A stretch of 64,000 bases of DNA from Abelmoschus esculentus (taxonomy: Eukaryota > Streptophyta > Magnoliopsida > Malvales > Malvaceae). Position numbers and translations under genes: made by a program. Where the stretch lies: the NCBI GenBank assembly GCA_035048815.1, contig JAUCBN010000062.1, forward strand, positions 6,334,001 to 6,398,000, written 5' to 3'. The notes beneath the pieces are model-generated. The model worked only from the letters and a program-made list of their open reading frames with translations, was not told the origin of the DNA and did not search any database. Positions 43,400 to 55,365 of the stretch are shown here, in pieces (position 1 is the stretch's first letter; every line of letters begins with the position of its first letter).

Positions 43400-46300
43400 T
43401 CTAACCAACGGAGGTGTTTGTCGTTCAAATCTTGAATGAGTTATTGAAAAGAATTAGTTCATGACATAAATCAAAGATAAGTTCTTCTACCTCAATTATA
43501 TTTTAATTATCGATTATTTTTCTCTCTTGATCTTTGATTTGATTTTTAATTTATTAAAAATCTTTGGTTGTTTGGTGTTTGTGTAGTGATAAAGTGACTC
43601 AATTCACGTGGTGCTTGTCGAAAATTCCCGAAAAAGACTTTTACAAAATATTGGTGATTAAACTTTTCATATATTCAAATTAGTGGAAAGTTCGGTATGT
43701 TTTATTTATTTAATTTGAGATTTTTTTATCTTTATTTATTTTGATGGTGAAAGTTTTTGCTTTTAAATATATTTTTAAGTATTACATGATATTAGAACAA
43801 ATATTAAACCTTTAATTAATTAATATGTTTTTTGTTATGTTGGTTTAATCCAAGTATATTGGCTGGACATACCGTTCTGCGAGGCTACTGGTCTCAAAGG
43901 AGGTTCTTTTTAAAGGATCTTGTGGACTGGTTTAACAACGCCGCGTATGAGGATTAAATTTTTATTCTTTGTATATATTAATATATATCGGTTGATCAAT
44001 TACTATTTAATAGTATGAATATTATAAAGTTTATATTTGCTTGGAAGCAATATTTTTTTATGTTGAAAAATTCGACTATAGACTTCTCCCAAGTTCAAAT
44101 TACGAAAATTGTCTTGATCAAAGAATTTTTATGGGAGGCATTCCCTGAAGTGAATGCATGCATGATGATTATTCCATGCGATTATTGGATTTATGATATT
44201 CCTTAAAGTGAATGCAAGCATGATGATTATTCCATGCGATTATTGGATTTATGAAATTCCATGAAGTGAATGCAAGCATGATGATTATTCCATGCGATTA
44301 TTTGGTTTATGTCATTCCCTGAAGTGAATGCAAGCATGATGTTTATTCCATGCGATTATTGAATTTGTTTCATTCCTTGAAGTGAATGCAAACGTGATAA
44401 TTCACTATATGGTTAGTGAATAAAACTCAATTATGTGCCAGAATATCATTGATGAGGATATGTTAGAAAAAAAACATACTCCACTTTTCATGCCAACAAT
44501 GTTGTCCTTCAGACACAATATCGTGAAAAAGGCTTTAAGAAATATTCTGAGTTAATTTCTTGCCTTCTTGTGGCTGAGCAAAATAATAAGTTGCTCATGA
44601 AAAATCATGAATATCGCCCAACAGGCTCCGCTCCATTCCCTAAAGCGAATGTGACATTATATAGCGGAATGAATAAAAGCCACATTAGTAATTGTGGTTG
44701 CAATTGAAGTCATAAAATAAACATGGATAAGATGATTCTTTTGAGAATACTTATATCCATCAGAAGTGGAATTATAAAGATGACAAGAATGATAGAGAGA
44801 TTATATCAAAATCTTTATGTTATCAATATGATGGTATAAATCATTGATCTCGTACTTGTAAAACGCCGAAGTATTATGACTTTATTCATAATCATGAATG
44901 ATAAATTAAAGAAAATATAATCAGATTTTCTTTGTGGCGAAAATAATGGCGTTATTGATCTAACTCAATTGGATATTGAGAATTTTTCTCATAGTCCTTC
45001 AAGAGAATAATTCGCCATTTATTTTATTTTCCTTATAACATCTAAAAGAAATAATTGATCTTTTATTTATTTTGTTTATGTTAATTTATTTTTATTTATT
45101 ATATATTTATGTTAATTTATTTTACATATTATTTATTTACGCTCTATGTTAATATATCGTTAATTTATTTTATATATTATTTATTTACATTCTATGTTAA
45201 TTTATCCTTTGAAGAATATTATCACTTCCGGAATGAAATCTACAATGAATTGTGGCTATTTATGCCAAGCAGACAGTGCAAGTAATCATACTATACTTAA
45301 GCATAAGAAATATTTTCCCATTTAAATACAAGGGAAAATGTGAGTACTATATCTCAAAGTACTGAAATATTAATGCTTCGGAAGAGCTTTTGAGAGTTTA
45401 TCTTTGATAGATAACAGATTTGATATAATGTGCTATATTTGATATTTTTCATTCCCCGAAGTGAATGGCACAGAGCACATATTTTTCATTCCCCGAAGTG
45501 AATGAAATAAAGCACATATTTTCCCATTTTAAATGCAAAGGAATAATGTGAGTACTATATCCGGAAGTACTATCATCACAGAAGGCTCCAACTGAGCAAA
45601 TATGTTATTGTCAAATGAGACTTTATCTCATACTTACAGTGCATTATGCTCGTCAAAGTCGTAAAGAGATTTATTGAATTTTAAAGATATTTGTAGAAAT
45701 ATATTGAGAATATTAGTCAAGGGGGTGTTGACTATCTCAATATTACGAGTATAACTCAAGGCAATAATGAAATCTTGGCAAAATTACATGCACTGTTATT
45801 CATATTGTACTACATAAGAATTAGTACAAATTGAAGCTCATGCTATTGTAAACTAGATGTTTATTGATAATTTTATTTGGCATGACCGGTTAGACCATCC
45901 CGGTTTAATTATGATGCGAAAATTTGCTGACATTTTCATGTGGTCATTTATTGAAGAATTAAGATCTTCTTCATGGTAATATTTCACGTGATACATGCTA
46001 TGAAAGAAATTTGATTATTCAATCATCAACATCTAAGATAGAGTGCTATTAATTTTTTGGAACGGATACAAGGTGATATATATGGGCCCATACACCTTTC
46101 TTAAAAACCATCTAGATATTTTATGATTTTTATCGATGCATCGACTAGATGGTTATGTGTATCATTGTTATTAACCCGCAACTTGGTGTTTGCGAGGCTA
46201 CTTGCTCAGTTGATAAAATTACGAGCACATTTTCCAGATTATTTTCTAAAGACAATCAGTCTTGATAATGTTGATGACATGTAATTTTACATGTAGTATC

Positions 46301-48250
46301 ACAAATTCGCATCAAGCCAACAAATGATCATAAGTTCTCCCCATTACAAATGGTTTTTGGTCAGGAACCAAATATTTCTCATCATAGATTTTTTTGTGTG
46401 TGATATATGTTTTAATTGCTCCACCATAACGCACAAAGATGAGTTTTGTTGGGAATATATATAAGAGCTTTTGATAGGGGATTTATTTACAACCCGATTT
46501 ACTGACTATCATTTTAATGAGTCAGTTTACCCAACATTAGGGGGAGAAAATAAATAGCCGAGGAAAGAAATAAGTTAGAATGAATTATCATTTTTCTCAT
46601 TTTGATCCACGTACTACACAATGTGAACTATAAGTTCAAAGGATAATTCATTTAGCAAATCAATTGCCAGATATTTTGCTGACCATAAAAGAGTGACTAA
46701 GTCACGTATACCAGCTATGAATGCTCCGATTAAATTTGATGTCATGGAAGGACAAACTCTAGTTGCTAATGGGTCTAACTTACGCTTAAAGTGTAGTAGA
46801 CAAGTAAGTTTCAAAGATAAGAAATCCTCGAAAAAGAAAAGGAGCTATATTTTATGATGGTCTGATCGAGGAATCAATGATTATGAAAATCTCTAGAAGA
46901 GATTAAATGGTCTCCAACAGAGACATTGACATGACTTAGGTACCTGATAATAAAGAGATCTCAATAGATTATGTCATGTCTAGTAATAAGTGGAACTGAA
47001 ATTAAATCGACGTCGTTAATATATTTGCATGCAATATAGCACTAGAGATTTTATTTGATGATGTGGATCATGAATCATTGTCAATTGGGCAATGTAAACA
47101 AAGAAATGAATGACCAACATGAAAGAGATAATTGAGGCGAAACTAAAATCTCTTTTGAAAAAAGAAGTATTTGGGCTTATAGCCCGTACATTGAAATATG
47201 TAAAGCTCGTGGATATAAACGAGCCTTTGTGAGAAAGAGAAATCAAAAGGGGAAATCATGAGATATAAGCTCATTTGGTTGTATAAGGATTCTCACAAAG
47301 ATATGAAATTGATTATGAGGAAAATATATTCCTTGTTGGTGGATGCAACTACTTTTAGATTTTGATCAATCTGACAATAAATAAAATTACTTAGTTTCTG
47401 CCTAATGGATGTTGTTACATCCTATTTGAATGAGCCTCTTGATAGTAATATTTACATGAAACTTCCGGAAAGATTTAGATTGCCATAAACAGTTCCTTCA
47501 AGTTCTTGAGAACATTATTCAATCATATTGAATATATCTTTTTATGGCTTGAAACAATTTAGGCGTATTTGATATGATCGCCTCATTAAATACTTATTAG
47601 TATAATGCTATATGAATTATTTCCCCGAGCATTTTTATTAAGAGGTTTAGCTCTGAATTTTTATTGTTGTGTATGTTGATGATTTGAATATCGTTGAGAC
47701 TCGTGAAGAGATCTCCTCAAATCCTTGTGCATCTATCGACATATAGAAAAATATTGAAAGAGACTTTACATGCATAACGCATATCTATTGATCACCCTTA
47801 TGGTTGTTGCTAGGTCTCTTACTTTAAACAAAGATTTTTTTCGCCTCACGAAAAGGGTAATGATATTTTTGGCTTAAAGCACAATATACACAGTATTTGA
47901 TCTGGAAGCATCGTATCTTAGCTGATCCAAAAATATTATTTAAGTGCTACGAGATCATTACCTTTAAATAATTGTTATGCAAGAGGTAAAGCCGAAATAT
48001 TTATTTGGCTAAACATATCCTGAAGATATGTGAATATTTTTCACAAGATAAGATGCAAGCTATCTTGTATAGAGATAATACAAAATTTATATCTCAAGGT
48101 GGATATATCAAATATGATAAAACGAAACATGTTTCTTCAAGTTTCGTCCCTCATGATTTTCAGATGAATAATATTCAATGAATCATTTCAAGCAATGATT
48201 TGGAAGATTTATCCACTAGTGCATGATCTACTTCAACATTTGAAGATTGT
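43400..48250 (+). pseudogene. Copia gag-pol remains, YVDD retained (element 3)
   Basis: A broken gag knuckle lies at 44818-44860 (CYQYDGINH-stop-SRTCK). Protease DSASNHTILKHKKYF is near 45268-45315. The pre-integrase WHDRLDHPGLIMMR is near 45880. Integrase IFIDASTRW and TISLDNVDD are near 46130-46275. RT has the 'LYGLKQF' region near 47545-47560 and an intact VYVDDL (YVDD at 47672-47683). Many stops and deletions; the region between protease and RT is shortened. The 44139-44400 stretch is a non-coding tandem array. Confidence 0.82.
44139..44400 (+). repeat. 58-bp tandem repeat array in copia element 3
   Basis: The 18-bp word CATTCCCTGAAGTGAATG or a near copy starts at 44139, 44197, 44255, 44313 and 44371, an exact 58-bp period. 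The rest of the unit contains CAAGCATGATGATTATTCC and ATGCGATTATTGG. Since 58 is not a multiple of 3, the array cannot lie in a maintained frame. Three more copies of the 18-bp word stand outside at 44634, 45450 and 45487. Confidence 0.9.
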
Positions 48251-48510
48251 AGTCAATATTGAATTATAAAGATTCAAAGATCTCATGTGATATTTTCATG
48301 AGGGGGAGTAAATACGCGTTGCTCTCTTTTTCCCTTAACCGAGGTTTTGTCCCAATAAGTTTTCTTGGTAAGATTTTTAATGAGGCAACATGTTATGCGT
48401 ATTAAAGATGTGTGTACTCTTTTTCCTTCACTAAGAATTTTTTCCCACAGGGTTTTTGTCTTAGTAAGGTTTTAACGAGACACATTATCTTCATGGATAT
48501 CCAAGGGGAG

Positions 48511-48745
48511 TGTTATGAATATATTTATTCATGATGGATATCCATATATTAAGTTAAAATTTAATGGGCTTTATTATTAGGGTTTAATACCCATTGGAAT
48601 TAGGGTTTCCATCTTATATCTATAAATATAGATTTTTGGACAAAGCATTGTACATAACCCTACTTTGAGAATATAATAAAATCTCTCTTTTGTCTCTCAT
48701 CTTTATTCTCTTATTTTATTATTGTTCTTTATTTTATTCACAACA
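48511..48745 (+). promoter_or_regulatory. 3' LTR of copia element 3, upstream of RPL29
   Basis: It carries TGGGCT (48565-48570), TTAGGGTTT (48577-48585 and 48600-48608) and TATAAATA (48621-48628), in the same orientation as RPL29. Its end is about 270 bp from the probable RPL29 transcription start, so read-out transcription from this LTR could run into the gene. Confidence 0.85.
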
Positions 48746-48888
48746 ATTATTCAGTTTTTAAGTATATTCTTTTTTTTTTCTATTTAAAACTAATTCTATC
48801 TTTTTTTTATTCATAAAAAATTGCCGTTAATGATTTATCAATTCTACCATTTTCTTAAAAAAAAAAATCTTTTAACACAATTTTTTTG

Positions 48889-48991
48889 AGCCCATAAGTT
48901 TTATGCTTATCCAAAATTAAGCCCAATATACTACGAATTTATGGCTTTCACCCGACTCATAATTAGGGTTTCAAACTTTCTACAAATAAAA
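48889..48991 (+). promoter_or_regulatory. RPL29 promoter: two site II motifs, telo-box, TATA-like box
   Basis: AGCCCA (TGGGCT on the other strand) at 48889-48894 and 48920-48925, TTAGGGTTT at 48963-48971, and the TATA-like CAAATAAAA at 48983-48991. These are the usual elements of plant ribosomal-protein promoters, driving expression in dividing cells. They place the transcription start near 49013, in a pyrimidine-rich CTTTCCTCTACC. Confidence 0.7.
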
Positions 48992-49178
48992 GCCAAACTT
49001 TTCCTATTCTTTCCTCTACCCAAAAAACCTACTCAGAGCCGCAGCTTCTTCCTTAGCCTCAGGTTTTTGCTACTAACTTGGATCCATTTTATGTGTTAAA
49101 AGGGTACTTTCTTTAGAAATCAAATTAACATTGTCCGTTTTCATTTTTTTTTTGCATTCTTGATTTTGGTGTGCAGAA

Positions 49179-49447
49179 ATGGCGAAGTCAAAGAATCACA
49201 CAGCTCACAACCAATCTTACAAGGCTCACAAGAATGGCATCAAGAAACCCAAGAGGCATCGCCACACTTCCACCAAAGGGGTATTCTTTCTAAACCTTAT
49301 AATCGGTGTTTAGAGACTTTGAATTTATGATTTATTCATGTTGTTTTCCTCGTTGATGTGTAGATGGATCCCAAGTTCTTAAGGAACCAGAGGTATGCAA
49401 GGAAGCACAACAAGAAGAACGGAGAGTCTGGCAGTGGAGAAGAGTAA
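49179..49447 (+). CDS. RPL29: 60S ribosomal protein L29 (eL29)
   Basis: A small, very basic structural protein of the cytosolic large ribosomal subunit. Coding exons are 49179-49280 (residues 1-34) and 49364-49447 (35-61 plus stop), joined across an 83-bp GT-AG intron in phase 0. A further intron of about 114 bp in the 5' leader (49063-49176) ends three bases before the ATG, as is common in plant ribosomal-protein genes. The product has the family hallmark MAKSKNHTAHNQSYKAHKNG, then KKPKRHRHTS, then MDPKFLRNQRYARKHN, and an acidic Glu-Glu end; 61 aa is the normal plant length. It is intact and probably expressed. It lies divergent from SAR1, with copia element 3 in the shared upstream region. 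Confidence 0.97.
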
Positions 49448-50578
49448 ATTTTTAATGGCAAATGAGTTTTAATTTTGTTTTTGTCTGGACTTGAGTGTTT
49501 TTTCTTTAAACATATTTCACTTTTCGTTGTATCGTTATGTTGGCATGATTAATTCTCTTTGTTAGAAAAGACTTGATGCTTCGAGCATATAATATGAAGA
49601 ACATGTTTTTGGGTTTTGGCTGCTCTTTACTCCCCATACTATAAGTTTTGTGCCTTCCATTTTTATGAAAAAATGTTGTAGAAACTGTTAAGGACATTTT
49701 CAAGTCTGAGGAAGAGCAGATGAAATTTTCAATTCTTAATCCTATAATTGATGTTGAATACCATTATCAAATGCTGATCGTGTCTATGTCCTACTGTTTC
49801 TTTTGAGAGTCGTTTGAATTCATCCTTCTGGCACCAATAATCTCATTTGTTTCTATTAGTACTAGCATGTTTGCGGGAAGGGTTAAGTTTATGCTGTTGA
49901 ATTTGGCTATAGCACTTGTTCATAGCTGTGGTATTGCCTTGTGATTTTGAAAAATTATTTCATTTTTTAATAATTTTTTTATTATTAAATAACGCAATAA
50001 ATGCATATTTTTAAATAAAAAATTATTTGTCAAAGTAAAATAATAAAATATAAATTTATGAATCTTATTAAAAAATTATTTATAATTAAATAAAGTATAA
50101 ATTATTTTATTGGGTCTCACAAAATAATAAAAATTAACAAATTAAAAAAAAAACATGATTGTATCTTTTCACACCGTCCTCTTTGTCTTCAACTTCTTCA
50201 TTTTCATTTAAGATTTCAAATAAGAATAAAATAAAAAATAATGCTTACAAAATAGGTAACCTATTTAAAAAATAAATCACAATAAATATTTATTTAATTA
50301 ATATCCAATCAGTAATTTTAGATCACTAACTTAAGATATAAATACTTGTTTAATATATTGTTTGATTAAGTCAAACATAAATATTTAATTTCATAAAAAT
50401 GCCTTGAATGTTAAATATAATAAAATATATTTTAATTTAAAACACAATATCTAGACAATTTAATATTAGAAAATTATATCCAAATATTCTACGAGACTAT
50501 TTGATAGGCTTGAAGATCACTCAATCCTTGCTTGCCAAGTGTAGAGAATATTTTTGGGTGATTAAAGTTGAAGCAAAA

Positions 50579-50614
<36 letters not shown>

Positions 50615-51536
50615 GTTTGACCTTGTAATAAATACCTACACTCATTGTCTTAGTTCACCACTAAAAATTTTAACCAATTCATTAAGAATTTATTTTTCTT
50701 TTAGGATTAAGAGGCAACCGTTACAATTTATATTTATAATCCGAATCTAGCATCCAAGAAACACAACCTAAACTTTGAGAAACCTCTCTAAAAAAGAAAA
50801 CTTATCAAATAAAAATCATTCTAATAGGTATGTGTTTGTGCTCTAAAACTCTCACCTAAATCCTAATATACTTGAGCATATAATAACATTTTAGCTCAAC
50901 AAGTGTAGTTTATATAAAGAACGAGAAATTAAGCACTAAGACTCTTTTACATTCATAATAGATGTTGGCGATTAATTCATTAGCTTATTCATGTGATTAA
51001 GGAATCCTTTTATCATCCCAAATGAGTTCTTAGTCGTTGGTGACCCTGGAGATTAAATTTGAGCCGTTTAGAGTTTTTCTAAGCATATTTCTCATTATGG
51101 TGTTAGGTGTATCGATACACATAATACATGTATTTATACATCTTCTTTGGGAAAGATCCATTAAACCTGAAATCAAGAAGGGTGCATCGAAACACAATAG
51201 GGGTATATTAAAATACTTGCTCCCATGTAGATACGATCAATGCCTATATTAATACGACTCCTAGTGTTAGGGTTTTTTCAAATAGTCATTGAAGAGTGTA
51301 TCGAAAAACCACAATGGTGTATCGAAACGATATGTATCGATACATGTGGTACTTGCATCAATACAATTTTTGATAGTGTTAAAAATGTAGCTCGTATCCC
51401 TTAGGTGTATCGAAACGGCAAAGTCTGTATCGGTACAGTCATATTGAAAAATACAAGTTTGACTACTTTAAAGGTTTCAAACACTTCCAAGACCTCTTAA
51501 AGACTTTTCAAACTTTTTTAAAGTTGTTTGGACATA
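49448..51536. other. RPL29 3' region and intergenic DNA
   Basis: The first 200-400 bp should hold the RPL29 3' untranslated region. From 49940 the DNA is extremely AT-rich, with an (AT)n microsatellite at 50581-50612. 51090-51445 has several TATCGATAC / TATCGAAAC words in an otherwise unremarkable, probably transposon-derived stretch. No gene is seen. Confidence 0.6.
51105..51445. repeat. Cluster of TATCGATAC / TATCGAAAC words
   Basis: About eight full or half copies (near 51108, 51185, 51299, 51319, 51334, 51358, 51408 and 51428), with flanks such as AGGTGTATCG. Similar in style to the clusters in the 2.2 kb LTR family, but the surrounding sequence is not recognisably the same. Confidence 0.65.
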
Positions 51537-51541
51537 ACAAT

Positions 51542-54500
51542 TGTAATCACTAATTTTATCCCGGGTGAAAACCCGATTTTAATTTTTTGTATTTTTATCA
51601 AATAACAAGCTTTAGTTTAATTATTAAATATAAAATCCCCCCAAAAATAATTATACATATTTATTATAATAAAAAATTCCAAAAAATTACTTATAGATGA
51701 ATGCATTTTATTATGGGCTAAAAATGTATATAAATAAACTATGTTATACTTGTTTTTTCTTTTCTTTGTTTTTTTACTCAAAATTGAAAATATTATATTT
51801 TTCCTTTTAACTTTTATTATTATTACTTTATTATTTTCACTATTATTATCGTAATTATTATATATATATATATATTTATTTGTTATTAGTTAATATTATT
51901 TATTATTATTATTATTATTATTATTTTCTTTTATTATTATTATTATTATTATTACTATTAATATTATAATATATATATCAGATCCATTAATAAATAAAAA
52001 TCCAAATTTTAAATAATTAAACCTAAATTTAAAGAAAACCCAATTTTAATTAAATAATACCATTTACTTCAGCCCAATAATAATAATAATAATTGTTACA
52101 ACAGCCCATTAATTTAATTGCTTAGCCCAATTACAAAGCCCTAAACTGGATAACCCTAAGCCTAACCCTCCCTTGTCTTATGCGCAGCCGATTCAACCGT
52201 TGGATCTGATCTAGATCAAACGGTCCAGATGCAAGGGAGAAGAACCCTTCTGGATCCACAACGTGCCCACGCGTGGCTTTTGAGCTCCCCACGCGCGTCG
52301 TTCAGCTTTCCCGCGTCTCTTTTAGTCTCGCGTGAAACTCATGACTGACCCTCCAGCTCCCACATTCGATCGTCGATCACGTCTTCGATGGTCCCCTCCT
52401 CACATGCAAACAAAAGAAAATGTCAGTTAGATTTGTACAACAAATTTGCATAAGCAAACGAACAAAATGACAGCGAAATTCAGAACCATTCGGCCACAAT
52501 TACAGAGGATGTGCATAACCAAATCGATAAGATCGTAGAAGAATTTCAGAGACACATCAACAAATTTTAGAGCAGAAATCGCACCGAATACATCCAAAAA
52601 TCATAGAGAAGCACCAATGAGAATTTTTGATTTTCCCTTTTCCTTTTGCTATTTCCTTGTAATTATCAGTTACAAAAAACGATTCATCCATTGTAATAGG
52701 GGTTCCCTCCATTCGTAAAAGATCAATAGAAAAACAATTTTTTGAGGTATATCCTCTTCTTCCTTTCGCATAGACTAATCGAAATAGATTAGGGTTAGTT
52801 TCTTACCTTTATCGTTTATTTTCTCGTGGTCTCCTTTCTTTCTTCGGCATTAAGCCTTGGCCCTTGTGTCGTTTTGGTGAGCCAAGACTAAAGAGGAGTA
52901 GTTTTCATCTTTCTTTTCCTCTTCGAATCGAGGAAAAAGAACTCTCAACTTCACTAGTTTTCAAAGAAAATAATTTCTCTCGTTTTTTTAGAAATGGGAT
53001 TGTTTTTGTTTGTTTAGCGTTCGAAAGGTTTTAAAAGAGGGGTTTTGGAATGTTTTTAAAATCGTTGGCCACCGCTAGCGGTGGTCAAAATCTAAAAACC
53101 GTGGTGGTTTTCTGAAAACGGCGACGATTTTTCTGGGTTTGACGAAGAACAAGATGAATGTTCATCCTTTGTTCTGGGTTTTAATTGAAAATCTAGAGAG
53201 AATGAATTTTTCTTTTTTGTTTCGGTTTTAAGAAATGAAAGAAAAGGGGTTTCTGATATTTTAAATGTGTTTTATACTCACCCTTCTTTTAAAAATGGTT
53301 TAATCCCTTCATAAACCTCTCCGTGTTTTCAAAAGAACGCCCGCAGTCCTTGTATTTTTATTTAGTCTTTCAATTTGGTCCTGATTTGGAATGTATTCAG
53401 TTATTTCTCAAACGGTTTATTCAAATTCGGGACCCTCTATGTTTTAAAGTTTCTTTTTCGAGTCCTTTCTCATTTTGAAATACCGTTTTGAGGGTCTAAA
53501 TATTTTTGGATCTTTTCGATCTGGTCACTAGATGGTATAATCTATATTATTTTATCTCTATTTGGCCCTAAAATTTTATGTTGCTTTTATTTTCGCCATT
53601 GGATTTAAATGATCTTTTTTATTCTTTTCAAATTGTCCCTTTATTTTTGTTTTATTCTAATTCGATCCCTTCCAGTGTTCTTTTTCTTTATTTTAATGTC
53701 TTTAAATTTCCTTTTTATTTAATATAGTCATTATTTCTTTTATTTGACTCTTGCTTTATTTTATTTATTATTTTACATGTATTTATTTATTATGTGTTTC
53801 ATCCATTTTATATTGTATCATACATGTTTACATTTATGCACTTTATGTTATTATACATGTATTTAATTTGGTATATATTTTTGTACATACATTTGCTTTT
53901 ATTTTCTTTATGCTTTCATGCATGTATTTATTTATGTACTTATTTGTACATGTACTTGTTATTTCTATCATGTTTCTTATTTATACATATAATGTTGTAT
54001 ATGCTATTTTATTTTATTTTATTTGCATTCATTTTATTTTGCTATGTTTTTATTTATGTATTATATTTATTTGTTGCATTCATCTTTGTATATATTTGTT
54101 TTGTTTATGCCTTGAACTTATTTGTGCCATGCTTTTTCTTATGCTTCTTTATTTATTATTTATGTACATGTATTATGAATGTCTTGTTCAATTTTTTTTC
54201 TTACATTCACCCCATTAATTAATGAACTTAATGTCAAATTTCTTTATTCGGTCATAACGAGCCCGACACCAAGCGTAATGGTAGAGGTGTATGCATTTAC
54301 TTTCGAATAAAGATGCGACTAAAAATAAATTGGAATTTTTAAAAAAAATTAATTTAATGCCACTTTAATTTGGAAAATTTAAAATTAATTAAGCGATATT
54401 TTGTAAAGGTGTCAATTTTGGGCGGTTTTAAACGCTAATCCTATTTTTAATAGTAACCGACTCTCGAACCCAACTTATTTCGAATATCTAATTTTTACGG

Positions 54501-54841
54501 TGTCCGGTCTACCAAAGTGACCGGTGGTGACTCCAACCACTTTTTTAAACCCTAATTTCAAGATTCCTTTTTTAATTTTAAATCCCTAACCCTAATTTTC
54601 TAAAATTCCTTTTTTTTTCTTATCGAAATCCCCAATTTCCTTTTTAGGTTTTTTCAAACCCTAAATTCTCAAATTCCTAACTTTTCAATTTCAATTCGAA
54701 ATTTTTCATGCCCTAATTTTTAGGTCTAATTCCCAATTTTTAATTTAAACCATAAATTTCTAAATTTTGGGACATTTTTTTTTATTTCGAGACTTTTAAA
54801 TTTAATATATTATTTTTAAAATTAACGAGAGGGTCACAACA
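51542..54841 (+). mobile_element. 3.3 kb solo LTR, Tat/Ogre-like Ty3/gypsy
   Basis: It starts TGTAATCACTAATTTTATCCC and ends GGGTCACAACA, bounded by perfect ACAAT duplications (51537-51541 and 54842-54846). There is no coding region inside. The last part (GGTGTCCGGTCTACC, then GTGACCGGTGGTGACTCC at about 54501-54533) is of the kind found near the 3' end of Tat/Ogre-type LTRs. This and the great length suggest that lineage; the boundaries are firmer than the lineage. It contains TTA microsatellites (51899-51955) and a T-rich stretch with recurring ATGTATTTATTTAT (53740-54200). Confidence 0.85.
51899..51955. repeat. (TTA)n microsatellite
   Basis: Two runs of the trinucleotide ATT/TTA interrupted by TTTCTTT; an (AT)n run lies at 51868-51879 and a (TAA)n run at 52078-52093. 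Confidence 0.9.
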
Positions 54842-54846
54842 ACAAT

Positions 54847-55365
54847 CATTTATGAAATGTTTTCAAATTAATTCAAAACATTTTCAATTCTCATATCAAA
54901 ATAAATATCTCAATAATCTCTTCCCTTTTGATATAATAAAATCAACATAAAAAAAATATTTTTGAGATTTCTCCTCCTTAGTAAAAATAAAGTTTTAATA
55001 AGATATTAAAGTTTCAAAGTTATTAAATCTCCCCTTATTCATTTGAAAATCCTTCAAAATATTCTTTCTTTTTTATTATATCTAAAATGGTTCAAACTAA
55101 AGTTTAAAATTTTTTTAAGTCCATAACAATGGAGAGTTTTAAAAGACTTGATAAAATAAGTTTCGTTTAAAAATTGCTCCCCTTACTCAAGCATCAAATA
55201 AATTATTAGACCAACAAATATATGATTAACTAGTTGAATTAAAAAATTAAACAAATAAAAGAAATTCAACTAATTTTTATCATACTTGAACCAAAGGGAG
55301 GTTGTGAAAACTTCTTTCTACAAGTGTTCTATCATGTATTTATGAATCTCCCCCTAATGTTGTAC
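54847..55365. other. AT-rich intergenic DNA
   Basis: No gene. It continues the stretch before 51537, from which it was separated by the solo LTR insertion. Confidence 0.5.

Larger units (their letters stand above)
43146..48745 (+). mobile_element. Ty1/copia element 3 between SAR1 and RPL29
   Basis: LTRs 43146-43382 and 48511-48745 start TGTTATGAATATATT and end TTCACAACA, differing at about a dozen positions by eye. The primer-like leader CGTTATCAGCACGAG starts at 43383. The polypurine tract CCAAGGGGAG (48501-48510) adjoins the 3' LTR. The flanks are TAAGT on the left and ATTAT on the right, so no matching target duplication survives. The internal region is full of stops but keeps the order protease, integrase, RT. 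Length is 5.6 kb. Confidence 0.93.

Noticed and set aside
44139..44400. CRISPR-like array (58-bp period)
   Set aside because: Units repeat over their full length with no unique spacers, and the locus lies inside a plant copia element.
47641..47700. Copia element 3 as still autonomous because YVDD is intact
   Set aside because: gag, protease, integrase and RT all carry stops and deletions; one motif does not rescue it.
43141..48750. Target duplication for copia element 3
   Set aside because: The left flank TAAGT and right flank ATTAT do not match; shifting the ends by a few bases does not help, so none is claimed.
53751..54222. Two overlapping open frames of 155 and 142 codons, rich in Phe, Tyr, Ile and Leu, looking like membrane proteins
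   Set aside because: They lie in a T-rich low-complexity part of the solo LTR at 51542-54841. T-rich DNA has few stop codons and always translates into hydrophobic residues. Two frames being open at once, with no promoter or homology, argues against a gene.
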